64,000 nucleotides of DNA from Kitasatospora setae KM-6054. GTDB lineage: Bacteria; Actinomycetota; Actinomycetes; Streptomycetales; Streptomycetaceae. Every line of letters starts with the position of its first letter. Positions within the stretch are counted from its first letter, which is position 1. The DNA lies in the NCBI RefSeq assembly GCF_000269985.1, contig NC_016109.1:5855001-5919000 (forward strand), read 5' to 3'. The notes below the pieces were generated by a model. It saw only the letters and a program-made list of their open reading frames with translations, was not told the origin of the DNA and did not search any database. Below, piece by piece: positions 50,561-59,302 of the stretch. The position numbers and the translations under genes were made by a program.

Positions 50561-50604
50561 CGGAGCCCCCGGCGGGAAGGACCTCCTTCCCGCCGGGGGC
50601 TCCG
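50561..50604. terminator. Bidirectional terminator between ribF and the ParA-like gene
   Basis: Perfect 21-bp inverted repeat: left arm 50561-50581 (CGGAGCCCCCGGCGGGAAGG + A), right arm 50584-50604, only CC between. One of the strongest hairpins in the window. Confidence 0.93.
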
Positions 50605-50610
50605 GCACGT

Positions 50611-52659
50611 TCAGCCCTGGTGCGGCGGCGGGTAGCCGTAGCCCGGGGGCGGCGCCTCGTGCGGCGGCGGGTAGCCGTAGCCGGGCTGCGGGGCCTGCGG
50701 CGGGTACGGCTGCTGGTAGGGCTGGCCCGGCTGCGGCGGCTGCTGCCACGGCTGGCCCTGCTGCGGGTAGCCGCCCTGCTGCGGGTACGCCGGCTGGGGC
50801 TGCTGCGGCGGGTACGGCTGCTGCTGCGGGTAGCCGCCCTGCTGCGGGTACTGCTGCTGCTGCCAGCCGGCCTGCTGCTGGGAGCGGGCGATGTCCTCGC
50901 CGACCAGTGCCGCCAGCTCGAAGTAGGCGTCGCGCACCTTCGGCCGCATCATCTGCAGGTTGACCTCGGCGCCGGCCGCCAGGCTCTCGTCGAACGGCAC
51001 CACCACGACGCCGCGGCAGCGGGTCTGGAAGTGCGCGACGATGTCCTCGACCTTGATCATCTTGCTGGTCTCGCGCACCCCGGAGACCACCGTGATCGAC
51101 CGCTGCACCAGGTCCGCGTAGCCGTGCGCGCTCAGCCAGTCCAGCGTGGTCGAGGCGCTGGACGCGCCGTCCACGCTGGGCGTGGCCACCACGATCAGCT
51201 GGTCCGCGAGGTCCAGCACGCCGCGCATCGCCGAGTACAGCAGACCGGTGCCGGAGTCGGTCAGGATGATCGGGTAGTGCTGCCCGAGCACCTGGATGAC
51301 CTGGCGGTAGTCCGAGTCGTCGAAGGTGGTGGAGACCGCCGGGTCCACGTCGTTGGCGACGATCTCCAGGCCCGAGTTCGGGTCCTGCGAGGTGTACTGG
51401 CGGATGTCCATGTAGTTGCGGATGCTCGGGATCGCCGTCACCAGGTCGCGGATGGTCGCCCCGGTCTGCCGCTTGATCCGGCGTCCCAGGGTGCCCGCGT
51501 CCGGGTTGGCGTCGATCGCGATGACCTTGTCCTGCCGCTCGCTGGCCAGCGTCGCGCCCAGCGAGGTGGTGGTCGTGGTCTTGCCGACCCCGCCCTTCAG
51601 GCTGATCACCGCGATCCGGTAGCAGGTCGTCACCGGGTGCCGGATCAGCTCCAGCTTCTGCTGCTTGCCGGCCTGCGCCGACTTGCCGCCGAACTGGAAC
51701 CGCGACTGCTTCTGCGCCTTCGGCTGGCCGCGCAGCAGCCGGTCCGAGGACAGCTCCACCGCGGCCGTGTACCCCAGCGCCGCCCCGTGCGCGGACGGCT
51801 GCGCGGCCGCCTGCTGGAACTGCGGCGGCGCCTGCGGGGCACCGCCCACCCCGTGCTGCGGCTGCTGGTACTGCGGCGGCTGCCCGCCCATCGTCTGGCC
51901 CGGCTGCGGCCAGCCGCCCGCCCGCGGGTCGGCCGGCGGCTGCTGCGGGTTCTGCGGGTTCTGCCACGGCTGCTGCTGCGGGTCCGGCTGCGGGTACTGC
52001 GGCTGCTGCGGCGGGTACTGCTGCTGCTGCTGCGGGTACGGCTGGCCCGGCCACTGCTGCTGCGGGTCCGGCTGCGGCGGGCCGGGCTGCTGGTACTGCT
52101 GCTGCGGCGGGTACGGCTGCTGCACCGGAGGCTGCTGGACGGGCGGCTGCGCGCCCTGCTCGGCCACCGGAGGCTGGACGGGAGCCTGCTGCTGGACCGG
52201 CGGCTGCGGAACCTGCGGCGGCTCCGGCTGCGCGGGAGGCTGCTGGACGGGCGGCTGCGCGGCCTGCTCGGCCACCGGCGGCTGGACGGGAGCCTGCTGG
52301 ACGGGGGGCTGCGGCTGCGCGGGCGGCTGCTGCACCGGAGGCTGCTGCTGGACGGGGGGCTGCTGCACCGGGGGCTGCGCGACCGGCGGCTGCGCGACCT
52401 GCGGCTGGACGGGCGGCTGCTGGACGGTGGGCTGCTGCTGCACCGGGGGCTGCGCGACCGGCGGAACCTGGGCCGGCGGCACCTGCTGCTGCACGGGCGG
52501 CTGCGGCTGCGGTTGCGGCTGCGGCGCGGCGGTCGGAGCGCCCGGCGCGGCGCTCTGGGTGTACCAGGACGGAGCGGTGTAGTCCGGGGCGTCGGACCAG
52601 TCATCGTCGTCCTCGGCTGGGTTGTCGCCGACGTAGACGCCGTCCCGATCGCTGCTCAC
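50611..52659 (-). CDS. ESX-associated ParA/MinD-like ATPase (EspI-like)
   Basis: A 682-aa protein; GTG 52659 ([14 protein letters not shown]) is chosen because AGGGAG stands about 7 nt upstream; a start at 52713 is also open. The first 300 residues are a Pro/Gln-rich, repeat-like tract (PPVQQPPVQ). The ATPase domain (about 345-590) has the deviant Walker [35 protein letters not shown] and a D-rich switch. A Pro/Gln/Tyr-rich tail ends the protein. The layout matches EspI (Rv3876)-type ATPases of mycobacterial ESX-1 loci, which affect secretion. Transcribed away from eccE and the 252-aa gene. Confidence 0.85.
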   Translation of the reverse strand: MSSDRDGVYVGDNPAEDDDDWSDAPDYTAPSWYTQSAAPGAPTAAPQPQPQPQPPVQQQVPPAQVPPVAQPPVQQQPTVQQPPVQPQVAQPPVAQPPVQQPPVQQQPPVQQPPAQPQPPVQQAPVQPPVAEQAAQPPVQQPPAQPEPPQVPQPPVQQQAPVQPPVAEQGAQPPVQQPPVQQPYPPQQQYQQPGPPQPDPQQQWPGQPYPQQQQQYPPQQPQYPQPDPQQQPWQNPQNPQQPPADPRAGGWPQPGQTMGGQPPQYQQPQHGVGGAPQAPPQFQQAAAQPSAHGAALGYTAAVELSSDRLLRGQPKAQKQSRFQFGGKSAQAGKQQKLELIRHPVTTCYRIAVISLKGGVGKTTTTTSLGATLASERQDKVIAIDANPDAGTLGRRIKRQTGATIRDLVTAIPSIRNYMDIRQYTSQDPNSGLEIVANDVDPAVSTTFDDSDYRQVIQVLGQHYPIILTDSGTGLLYSAMRGVLDLADQLIVVATPSVDGASSASTTLDWLSAHGYADLVQRSITVVSGVRETSKMIKVEDIVAHFQTRCRGVVVVPFDESLAAGAEVNLQMMRPKVRDAYFELAALVGEDIARSQQQAGWQQQQYPQQGGYPQQQPYPPQQPQPAYPQQGGYPQQGQPWQQPPQPGQPYQQPYPPQAPQPGYGYPPPHEAPPPGYGYPPPHQG

Positions 52660-52767
52660 TGGGGCTCCCTCGTTCTCGCCGAAGCTGCTTCGGCGGTTGC
52701 CGTCGGGCAACAAGACTAGGCCGTGCAGGTGCCCGCGTTGAAGGCGGTGCCGGACCTGACGGCGGAT

Positions 52768-52819
52768 CGGACCGGCCCGCCGGCCGGTCCGCCCGGGGGC
52801 GCGGACGGCATCCCCCGGG
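52768..52819 (-). terminator. Two tandem hairpins between the 252-aa gene and the ParA-like gene
   Basis: 10-bp stem CGGACCGGCC/GGCCGGTCCG with loop CGCC (52768-52791) and 8-bp stem CCCGGGGG/CCCCCGGG (52792-52819). They may end or reduce transcription from the upstream eccE pair. Confidence 0.6.
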
Positions 52820-52843
52820 GCGGCCCGACCGGCCGGCGGCCGG

Positions 52844-53602
52844 TCAGTCCATGCGGCGCGGGCCGCCCAGCACCTGGGTCTCGGCCTCGCCCTGGTTGGT
52901 CATCACGTACTGGCGCCGCATCCGGGTCGCCCACAGCGTCACGTTGTCCGGCAGCGTCGGCAGCGCGCTGACGTCGCCCGGCGAGAGCGACAGCAGCCGG
53001 CCCAGCAGCTCGGCCTCCTGCGGCGAGACCCGCTGCAGGCCGACCAGGTCGGCCGCGTTCAGCACCCGGCTCGCGTTCGGGCCCAGGTACGGCAGCACGG
53101 TCAGCGTGGTCTGCCAGGGCGCCGCCGACAGCCGGCTGCGGTTGGGCCGGGCGCCCAGGTCGCGCACCACCAGCACCGGCGAGGCCACCGACGCGCCCTG
53201 CGCGCCCAGCCGTCCCACCTGGTGGATCGTCACGCACGGCTGCCCGCCGCCGGCCGCCTGCGCCATCGGCGCCCACGCCTGCGGACGGCCGGTCTCCACC
53301 GCGATCCGGGCCCCGGTCGCGGCCGCGCGCAGCGCGATCAGCTGCGCTGTCCACATGCCGCCGACCAGCACCACCTCGAACGCGGACGGGCGGAACAGGC
53401 CGATCACCGCGGGCTGCTGCTGGTGGTCCAGGCCGATCACCACGCCGTCGTCGCCGACCGGGAAGGCCAGCGCCGACAGGTCCTCGACCGTCAGCACGTG
53501 CTTCTCCCGGCGCGGACCGCGCAGGCCGAAGCCGGGACGCACCCGCACCGGGCGCTGCTCGACCGGCTGCGGGGCCTGGCCGGAGTAGGTCTGGTAGGCC
53601 AT
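52844..53602 (-). CDS. Uncharacterised ESX-linked 252-aa protein
   Basis: ATG 53602 with GGGAGGGA about 8 nt upstream. The start overlaps the eccE stop by one base (TGATG), so the two are translationally coupled. No family recognised. Visible: an Arg-rich N-terminus ([21 protein letters not shown]), a probable alpha/beta core ([54 protein letters not shown]), [11 protein letters not shown] and a C-terminal [30 protein letters not shown]. No signal peptide or clear membrane helix. Coupling with EccE implies a soluble partner of the secretion machine. Confidence 0.8.
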   Translation of the reverse strand: MAYQTYSGQAPQPVEQRPVRVRPGFGLRGPRREKHVLTVEDLSALAFPVGDDGVVIGLDHQQQPAVIGLFRPSAFEVVLVGGMWTAQLIALRAAATGARIAVETGRPQAWAPMAQAAGGGQPCVTIHQVGRLGAQGASVASPVLVVRDLGARPNRSRLSAAPWQTTLTVLPYLGPNASRVLNAADLVGLQRVSPQEAELLGRLLSLSPGDVSALPTLPDNVTLWATRMRRQYVMTNQGEAETQVLGGPRRMD

Positions 53603-54990
53603 CAGGACGTCCCTCCCAGGGGCAGCGTGGCGAGCAGGCCGGGGGCGTGCTCCAGGTCGAGGCGGGTCAGCGAGGCGCCGCTGTGCTGCGCCCGGGACTC
53701 CGCCTGGCGGCCCATCTGGTCGAGCCTGGACTCGTTGTGCTCGGTCAGCCGCAGGTGGCCGCTGAGCGCGACCGCGCCGCCCATCGCCTGGGTCGCGGTG
53801 ACCGAGAAGGTCGAGGCGAACGCCGGGGTGCCGGTCAGCTGGTTGACCAGGTCGGGCGCGGTCACCCGGCCGCCGCCCATGCCCGGGCGGGACAGCACCG
53901 GCCACTTGGAGATCCAGTACGTGGCGTGCCAGCGGTCGTCGATCCGGCAGTACTTCGCCGACTCCTGGGTGCGGCGCACGCCGACCCCGCCGCCGCCGGA
54001 GCCCTGCCGGCCCGCCACCGCGACCGGGTTGGCGCACACCGAGATGGCCAGCGCGGCGATCAGCTCGCGCTCGTCCAGCACGGTCGCGGTGAAGCCGGCG
54101 CTGTTCAGCCGGCCGGCCAGCTGGTCGGTGACCCGCTGGAGGGTCTTGCGGGCGCCCTCCTCGCCGCCGCCGCGGGCCAGCACCGCGGTGGCCGCGCGCT
54201 CCGGGTCGAGCTTGAGCGCGACCCAGGTCAGCCGCAGCGCCGGGGTGTTCACGCCGCCCGGGGTCTGCTGGTAGGCGCGGGCAGCCAGCGAGTGCTCGGG
54301 CAGGTGCGGCGCGGGCGCCGGCTGGGTGTGCTGGACCAGCTGCACCGACTCCAGCGCGATGTCGTCGACCCGCAGGACCGAGCAGATCAGGTCCAGCGGC
54401 ACCGAGGAGGCGGCCCGGCCCGGACGCAGCGGCTGGTCCTTGGACTGCACCAGCAGCACCGAGGTGAAGAAGGTGCCGTCGCCGACCATGCCGGTCTCCC
54501 GGCGCAGCGGACGGCCGTCGCCGAGGTCGGTCTCGATCGCGTGGGTCGAGGTCTTCAGCGCCGGGTCCAGCTCCATCACCGGCGCGATCGCCGGGTCGGT
54601 GCCGGGCGGCGGCACGTTGTACTTCGCGTCCCGGCGGCGGGAGTTGTACGTCGAGCGGACGCCCAGCGCCTCGCCGGTGGTGCGGCCGCCGAGGCGCAGC
54701 AGCGCGACGACGACCAGCAGCAGGGCGGGGACCGCGAAGACGCCCGCCATCATGGTGTTGATCGACCAGCCGACCGCGACCAGCGCGGCGGCGACCTCCA
54801 ACTGGACGATCTGCTTGAGTTCCAGCCGGCGGCCCAGCAGGCCGGGCCTGGGCAGCAGCCGCAGGCCGACCGGGCCGAGCGCGGCCGGCGGGGCGGCGGG
54901 CGCGGTGCGGGCCCGGCGTCCGCCCGGGGCGTCCGGCCTCCGGCCGTGCGAGGTGGAGCGTCGTCGTGCTGGAGCGGACTGGCTTGGCAT
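53602..54990 (-). CDS. eccE: Type VII secretion protein EccE
   Basis: A 462-aa protein from ATG 54990. A basic N-terminal tail (about 1-60) precedes two membrane helices (about 63-83 and 84-100: QLEVAAALVAVGWSINTMM, FAVPALLLVVVALL). The rest is the EccE domain, with FFTSVLLVQSKDQPLRPGRAA and KYCRIDDRWHATYWISKWP. EccE sits at the rim of the ESX membrane complex next to EccC and EccB. It is divergent from eccB across 272 nt, which must hold promoters for both. Confidence 0.85.
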   Translation of the reverse strand: MPSQSAPARRRSTSHGRRPDAPGGRRARTAPAAPPAALGPVGLRLLPRPGLLGRRLELKQIVQLEVAAALVAVGWSINTMMAGVFAVPALLLVVVALLRLGGRTTGEALGVRSTYNSRRRDAKYNVPPPGTDPAIAPVMELDPALKTSTHAIETDLGDGRPLRRETGMVGDGTFFTSVLLVQSKDQPLRPGRAASSVPLDLICSVLRVDDIALESVQLVQHTQPAPAPHLPEHSLAARAYQQTPGGVNTPALRLTWVALKLDPERAATAVLARGGGEEGARKTLQRVTDQLAGRLNSAGFTATVLDERELIAALAISVCANPVAVAGRQGSGGGGVGVRRTQESAKYCRIDDRWHATYWISKWPVLSRPGMGGGRVTAPDLVNQLTGTPAFASTFSVTATQAMGGAVALSGHLRLTEHNESRLDQMGRQAESRAQHSGASLTRLDLEHAPGLLATLPLGGTS

Positions 54991-55262
54991 CCCCCGAATT
55001 GCCCTCTCTGCTTCAGATGTCCATCAGATGTCCGGATGGTCCGTCAGATTCCCCCTGCGGGCCCGGCGAGCGCGGGCCGGGGTCCGGCGCGGCGGCCCGG
55101 ATGGCGGACCGTCGGAGCCTACCCGTTACCGTACTCACCGTCTGCTGCCGCATCGTAGAGGGGTGGCCGAGCGGTCCGCCCGCCGGGTGGCAGACTCATC
55201 CGACGGCACAAGCGCGTTGACGGCCCGCGGAGGCGGGCCACACAGGGGAGACGGGGACGAGC

Positions 55263-56852
55263 ATGGCATCACGCCGGGACGAGCTGAACGCCTACACCTT
55301 CGCCCGGAAGCGGATGGTGGGGGCCTTCCTGCAGCCGGGCGGCGGCGGCAACGACGAGGACGCGCCGCGTCCGCTGCGGGCCGTGCTGCCCAGCTTCGTG
55401 GTCGCCGCGGTGGTCGTCGCGGGCTTCGGCATGTGGGGCGTCCTCAAGCCCGCCGCGCCGCCGAACTGGGACGAGGGCAAGTACGTCATCCAGGGCAAGT
55501 CCTCGACCACCCGCTACGTGATCCTGAAGGACGGGCCGAACAGGGAGCCCACCCTGCACCAGGTGCTGAACATGTCCTCGGCCCGGCTGGTGCTGCCGGA
55601 GAACGCCACCGTGCAGACCGTCGCCGACGACGTGCTGGACAAGTACCCGCGGCGCGGCGCCACCATCGGGATCCCGTACGCGCCGGACAAGCTGCCCTCG
55701 CCCGGGGACGCCAAGGACCCGAAGAAGTGGTCGGTCTGCGACAAGATGGGCGCCGACAACCGGCAGTCCACGGTCGGCCAGTCGGTGTTCATCGCGGCCG
55801 GGGCGGACGCCAAGGTGCTGGCCGCGCCGGACAACGTGCTGAACGACGGGCAGATGGTCCTGGTCCAGGAGCCGCCGCTGGACGGCAAGACCGACAACGG
55901 CGCGCTGTACATGATCGACTCCAGGGGGCTGAAGCACGCGCTCGGCCAGTGGGGCACCGACACCGCCGAGCGCGACAACCTGGTGTCGGCGCTGACCAGC
56001 CCCGGCACCAAGCCGCAGCAGGTCACCAAGGAGTGGCTGGCCACGCTGGCCAACGGCGCCCCGGTGCAGTTCCCGCGGATCGACACCTTCCTGACCACCG
56101 GCAAGTCGGCCGGCTCCCAGTTGGAGCTGACCAACCCGGAGCAGAAGAAGGTCGGCCGGCTGCTGCAGTTCCAGGACGCCTACTACGTGGTCGGCAGCAC
56201 CCAGCTGTACCGGGTCACCCAGTTCCAGGCCGAACTGCTGCGCACCGACCCGCTGGTGCAGGACGCGTACGGCAAGACCGGCGCGCCGCAGATCGAGGCG
56301 GTCGGCGCCGGCGACATCAGCAAGCTCAAGCCGCAGATCACCGAGCAGCTGATGGACAAGTACAAGGACTGGCCGGCCAAGAAGCAGCAGGCGGTCAACG
56401 TCGGCGGCAAGGGCGGCCGCACGGTGGTCTGCTCGACCTTCGAGGGGGTCGGCGAGAAGGGCCAGATCAAGCGCTCGGTCTGGGCCGGCACCGAGTACCC
56501 GGCGCAGGTCACCTCGGGCTCGGTCAGCGCCCACGTGACGCCCGGCCACGGCCTGCTGTACCGCGCGGTGGAGGGCGAGACGCTCGGCGCCGACGGCCAG
56601 GCGTCCTCCGGCAGCGACTTCCTGATCACCGACTCGGGCCTGCGCTACTCGCTGCCCGCCAACAGCGACGGCGGCTCCGGCAGCACGCCCAGCCCTGCGC
56701 CGGAAGCGGGCAAGACGACCACCAACGAGTCCCAGGCGCGGCTCGGTTACAAGGACGTCCTGCCGCCGCCGGTGCCGCTGGCCTGGTCGAAGCTGGTCCC
56801 GGCCGGACCGGTGCTGAACACCAACGCCGCACTCCAGCGGCAGAACGCCTGA
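55263..56852 (+). CDS. eccB: Type VII secretion protein EccB
   Basis: A 529-aa protein. N-terminus MASRRDELNAYTFARKRMVGAFLQP is the EccB signature. One membrane helix (about 42-61) anchors a large external domain with repeat-like R-domains: STTRYVILKDGPNREPTLHQVLNMSSARLVL, PVQFPRIDTFLTTGKSAGSQLEL (parts), YYVVGSTQLYRVTQFQAELL and WAGTEYPAQV. EccB is a core part of the ESX membrane complex. Followed 180 nt later by the WXG100 gene pair. Confidence 0.94.
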   Translation: MASRRDELNAYTFARKRMVGAFLQPGGGGNDEDAPRPLRAVLPSFVVAAVVVAGFGMWGVLKPAAPPNWDEGKYVIQGKSSTTRYVILKDGPNREPTLHQVLNMSSARLVLPENATVQTVADDVLDKYPRRGATIGIPYAPDKLPSPGDAKDPKKWSVCDKMGADNRQSTVGQSVFIAAGADAKVLAAPDNVLNDGQMVLVQEPPLDGKTDNGALYMIDSRGLKHALGQWGTDTAERDNLVSALTSPGTKPQQVTKEWLATLANGAPVQFPRIDTFLTTGKSAGSQLELTNPEQKKVGRLLQFQDAYYVVGSTQLYRVTQFQAELLRTDPLVQDAYGKTGAPQIEAVGAGDISKLKPQITEQLMDKYKDWPAKKQQAVNVGGKGGRTVVCSTFEGVGEKGQIKRSVWAGTEYPAQVTSGSVSAHVTPGHGLLYRAVEGETLGADGQASSGSDFLITDSGLRYSLPANSDGGSGSTPSPAPEAGKTTTNESQARLGYKDVLPPPVPLAWSKLVPAGPVLNTNAALQRQNA

Positions 56853-56915
56853 CGAACCGTCAGGCGCGGTGCGGGAGTTCAGTGTCATGGTCTGGTAACT
56901 ACCCGCTACCCGGTG

Positions 56916-56944
56916 TTGGGCGCACAGCAGTTGGCCGTTACAGT
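56916..56944 (+). promoter_or_regulatory. Candidate promoter of the WXG100 gene pair
   Basis: TTGGGC (56916-56921), 17-nt spacer, TACAGT (56939-56944), about 90 nt before the first Esx gene. An inverted repeat GCACCAC-ACCG-GTGGTGC (56953-56970) falls at the expected start of the transcript and could be an operator or leader hairpin. Confidence 0.5.
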
Positions 56945-57032
56945 GCTTCTGAGCACCACACCGGTGGTGCCCGTACGGACGTTCGCCACAGGGGCGTCCG
57001 GACGTAGTCTGTCTCATGGGGGACGGTGGATC

Positions 57033-57332
57033 ATGGCAGGTCAGTTCACGACGACCGCGGAGGAAATGACCGCCTTCGCGAACCGCATCACCGAGGTCAA
57101 CCAGCAGGTGCAGGGCGAGATCGGCCGCCTGAACACCCTGGTCGGCGAGATCGCCTCGGGCTGGCAGGGCGCGGCCGCGACCGCGTACCAGCAGATGCAG
57201 TCGCAGTTCAACGACGACGCGACCAAGCTCAACCAGATCCTGGACGAGATCCGGCAGGCCATCGAGGCGACCACCAAGGCCTACTCGATGACTGAGGAAG
57301 AGCAGCGCGCCGCGGTCGGCGGCATCGGCTGA
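57033..57332 (+). CDS. esxA: WXG100 protein (ESAT-6-like), first of the pair
   Basis: A 99-aa secreted substrate from ATG 57033. Two helices joined by the WXG turn in IASGWQGAAATAYQQM (about residues 44-46). The C-terminal half ends in a YxxxE secretion signal (YSMTE). Length about 100 aa is exact for the family. It should form a helical heterodimer with the next-encoded protein and leave the cell through the ESX machine. The A/B names follow gene order only. Confidence 0.94.
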   Translation: MAGQFTTTAEEMTAFANRITEVNQQVQGEIGRLNTLVGEIASGWQGAAATAYQQMQSQFNDDATKLNQILDEIRQAIEATTKAYSMTEEEQRAAVGGIG

Positions 57333-57413
57333 GGCCGGTAACCCACACCGCCACCACACAGCGCCTTTGTCGTACCGAAGGCGCGCCGTGATTCCATCGA
57401 AGGGGAGAGATCA

Positions 57414-57704
57414 ATGTCCGGCATCAAAGTCAACTTCCAGACCATCCAGAGCGCGAGCTCCGAGGTCCGTCAGACCGCCGCTCGCATCCAGAGCCAGCTC
57501 GACGACCTGAAGTCCGGCGTCCAGCGCATCGCCTCCAGCTGGGAGGGCGCGGCTCAGCAGGGCTACCAGGCCCGCCAGGCCCAGTGGGACGCCAAGGCCG
57601 CCGACCTCCAGCAGGTGCTGGGCCGGATCGCCGCCGCGCTCGACAACGCCGCGCAGAGCTACCAGCAGACCGAGAACCAGAACAGCGCCATCTGGGGCGG
57701 CTGA
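57414..57704 (+). CDS. esxB: WXG100 protein (CFP-10-like), second of the pair
   Basis: A 96-aa WXG100 protein from ATG 57414 with GGGGAGAG about 5 nt upstream. WXG turn in IASSWEGAAQQGYQAR, and YxxxE signal YQQTE near the C-terminus. The pair is separated by only 81 nt and surely co-transcribed. Partner of the preceding Esx protein. Confidence 0.94.
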   Translation: MSGIKVNFQTIQSASSEVRQTAARIQSQLDDLKSGVQRIASSWEGAAQQGYQARQAQWDAKAADLQQVLGRIAAALDNAAQSYQQTENQNSAIWGG

Positions 57705-57828
57705 CCGTCAGCTGACGGTCGGCGGGGGGATCGGCACGGCAAGTGCTTGACACGGGCGGGCGTCCTCAGGGGCGCCCGCCCTCCGTGCGTCGCAGGGGGC
57801 GGCGCACGGCCTACACGGGTGGAACGCA

Positions 57829-59193
57829 GTGAGGGGTGGAGCAGAGGTGTCGTCAGGATCGTTGCGCCGGGCCGGTGCGGTGCTGCTGGTGCTCGGGGTG
57901 GTCGGCACGACCGCGGCGGGGCCGGCCTGGGCCGCCCCCGCGCCGACGGGCGCTGCCGCTCCGGGGGCGGTGGTGCGGCTCGACGCGTCGGGCGACTGCA
58001 ACTTCCCCGTCCAGCAGGACGTCGAGGCCAAGCCGTGGGCGCTGCAGCGGGTCTTCCTCGACGAGCTGTGGAACGTCGACGGCCAGCAGGCCGCCAAGCA
58101 GTCCGGCAAGCCGGCCGACCTGCCGAACCAGACCGGCCAGGGCGTGGTGGTCGCCGTCATCGACACCGGGGTGGACGCCAACAACCCGCAGCTGGCCGGC
58201 AAGGTGGTGGCCGGCCGGGACTTCCTCGGCGAGAACGTCGGCAAGGACCAGCAGCGCCCCGAGGGCGACAGCCTGACCGACAAGGTCGGCCACGGCACCA
58301 AGGTCGCGGGCATCATCGCGGCCGCCGCGAACCCGAAGATCGGCTTCGTCGGCCTGGCGAAGGACGCCACCGTCCTGTCGATCCGGCAGAACGACGCGGA
58401 GGGCCACGGCAGCGTCCTCACGCTGGCCCGCGCGATCGACGAGGCGCTCGCCAAGGGCGCCAAGGTCATCAACATCTCGCAGGACGTCCGGGTCGAGGCC
58501 GACCCGGCCAAGCCGGCCGGCGAGGAGCGCTTCACCGACGAGAAGCAGCTGACCGCCGCGCTGGACCGGGCCGAGAAGGCCCAGGTCGTGGTGGTCGCCT
58601 CGTCCGGCAACGACGGCGCCGAGGGGCCCACCTACCCGGCCTTCTACGAGTCGGTGCTGGCGGTGGGCGCCTCCGACCGGAACAACGAGCGGGCCGGCTT
58701 CTCGCAGTACGGCGACTTCGTCGACGTGGCCGCGCCCGGCGTCGACATGCTCTCCACCGTCCCCGGCCACGGCCAGTGCACCGACAACGGCACCAGCTTC
58801 TCCGCGCCGTACGTCTCGGGCGTCGCGGCGATCCTCCGCGGCATGCACAAGGACTGGACGGCCCACCAGATCCGGACCGTGATCGAGCAGACCGCGCAGC
58901 GCACCGAGCACGGCCGCAACAAGTACATCGGCTGGGGCGTGGTCGACCCGGTGAAGGCCGTCCAGTACACCACCGTGCCCGGCCCGTCCGAGTCGCCGCA
59001 CCCGGACGCGCCGACCAAGCTGGACGCCCTCCCGCTGGTCGCGCAGCCGCTCGGCCTGGAGGAGACCCAGGCCGACCGGGACCGCCGCACCGGCACCTTC
59101 GTGCTGGGCATCGGCGCCCTGGTGGTGGCCGGCCTGGCGGGCGGCGCGATCGTCACCCGGGACATGAACCGCCGGCGCGGCCGCGAGGGCTGA
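57829..59193 (+). CDS. mycP: Mycosin-type subtilisin protease MycP
   Basis: A 454-aa S8 protease (GTG 57829; GTG 57847 with GGAG 5 nt upstream is an alternative). Signal peptide to about residue 36 (VLLVLGVVGTTAAGPAWAAP). Catalytic triad: Asp about 112 in VVVAVIDTGVD, His about 155 in VGHGTKVAGIIAA, Ser about 323 in NGTSFSAPYVSGVAAI. A C-terminal helix (FVLGIGALVVAGLAGGAIV) anchors it with a short basic cytoplasmic tail. Mycosins stabilise the ESX complex and cut substrates outside the membrane. Follows the esx pair in the same direction. Confidence 0.94.
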   Translation: MRGGAEVSSGSLRRAGAVLLVLGVVGTTAAGPAWAAPAPTGAAAPGAVVRLDASGDCNFPVQQDVEAKPWALQRVFLDELWNVDGQQAAKQSGKPADLPNQTGQGVVVAVIDTGVDANNPQLAGKVVAGRDFLGENVGKDQQRPEGDSLTDKVGHGTKVAGIIAAAANPKIGFVGLAKDATVLSIRQNDAEGHGSVLTLARAIDEALAKGAKVINISQDVRVEADPAKPAGEERFTDEKQLTAALDRAEKAQVVVVASSGNDGAEGPTYPAFYESVLAVGASDRNNERAGFSQYGDFVDVAAPGVDMLSTVPGHGQCTDNGTSFSAPYVSGVAAILRGMHKDWTAHQIRTVIEQTAQRTEHGRNKYIGWGVVDPVKAVQYTTVPGPSESPHPDAPTKLDALPLVAQPLGLEETQADRDRRTGTFVLGIGALVVAGLAGGAIVTRDMNRRRGREG

Positions 59194-59210
59194 GCGGCGG
59201 ACACCCCGCG

Positions 59211-59246
59211 ACGGGGGCCGGACCCGGGAAAGGGTCCGGCCCCCGT
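59211..59246. terminator. Terminator between mycP and the permease gene
   Basis: Perfect 15-bp stem ACGGGGGCCGGACCC / GGGTCCGGCCCCCGT with loop GGGAAA, between convergent genes. Confidence 0.92.
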
Positions 59247-59302
59247 TCCGGTCTGGGGGAACCGGGACGGGGGCCGAAGGGGGAGGAGCGGCCCGCGTGG
59301 GG

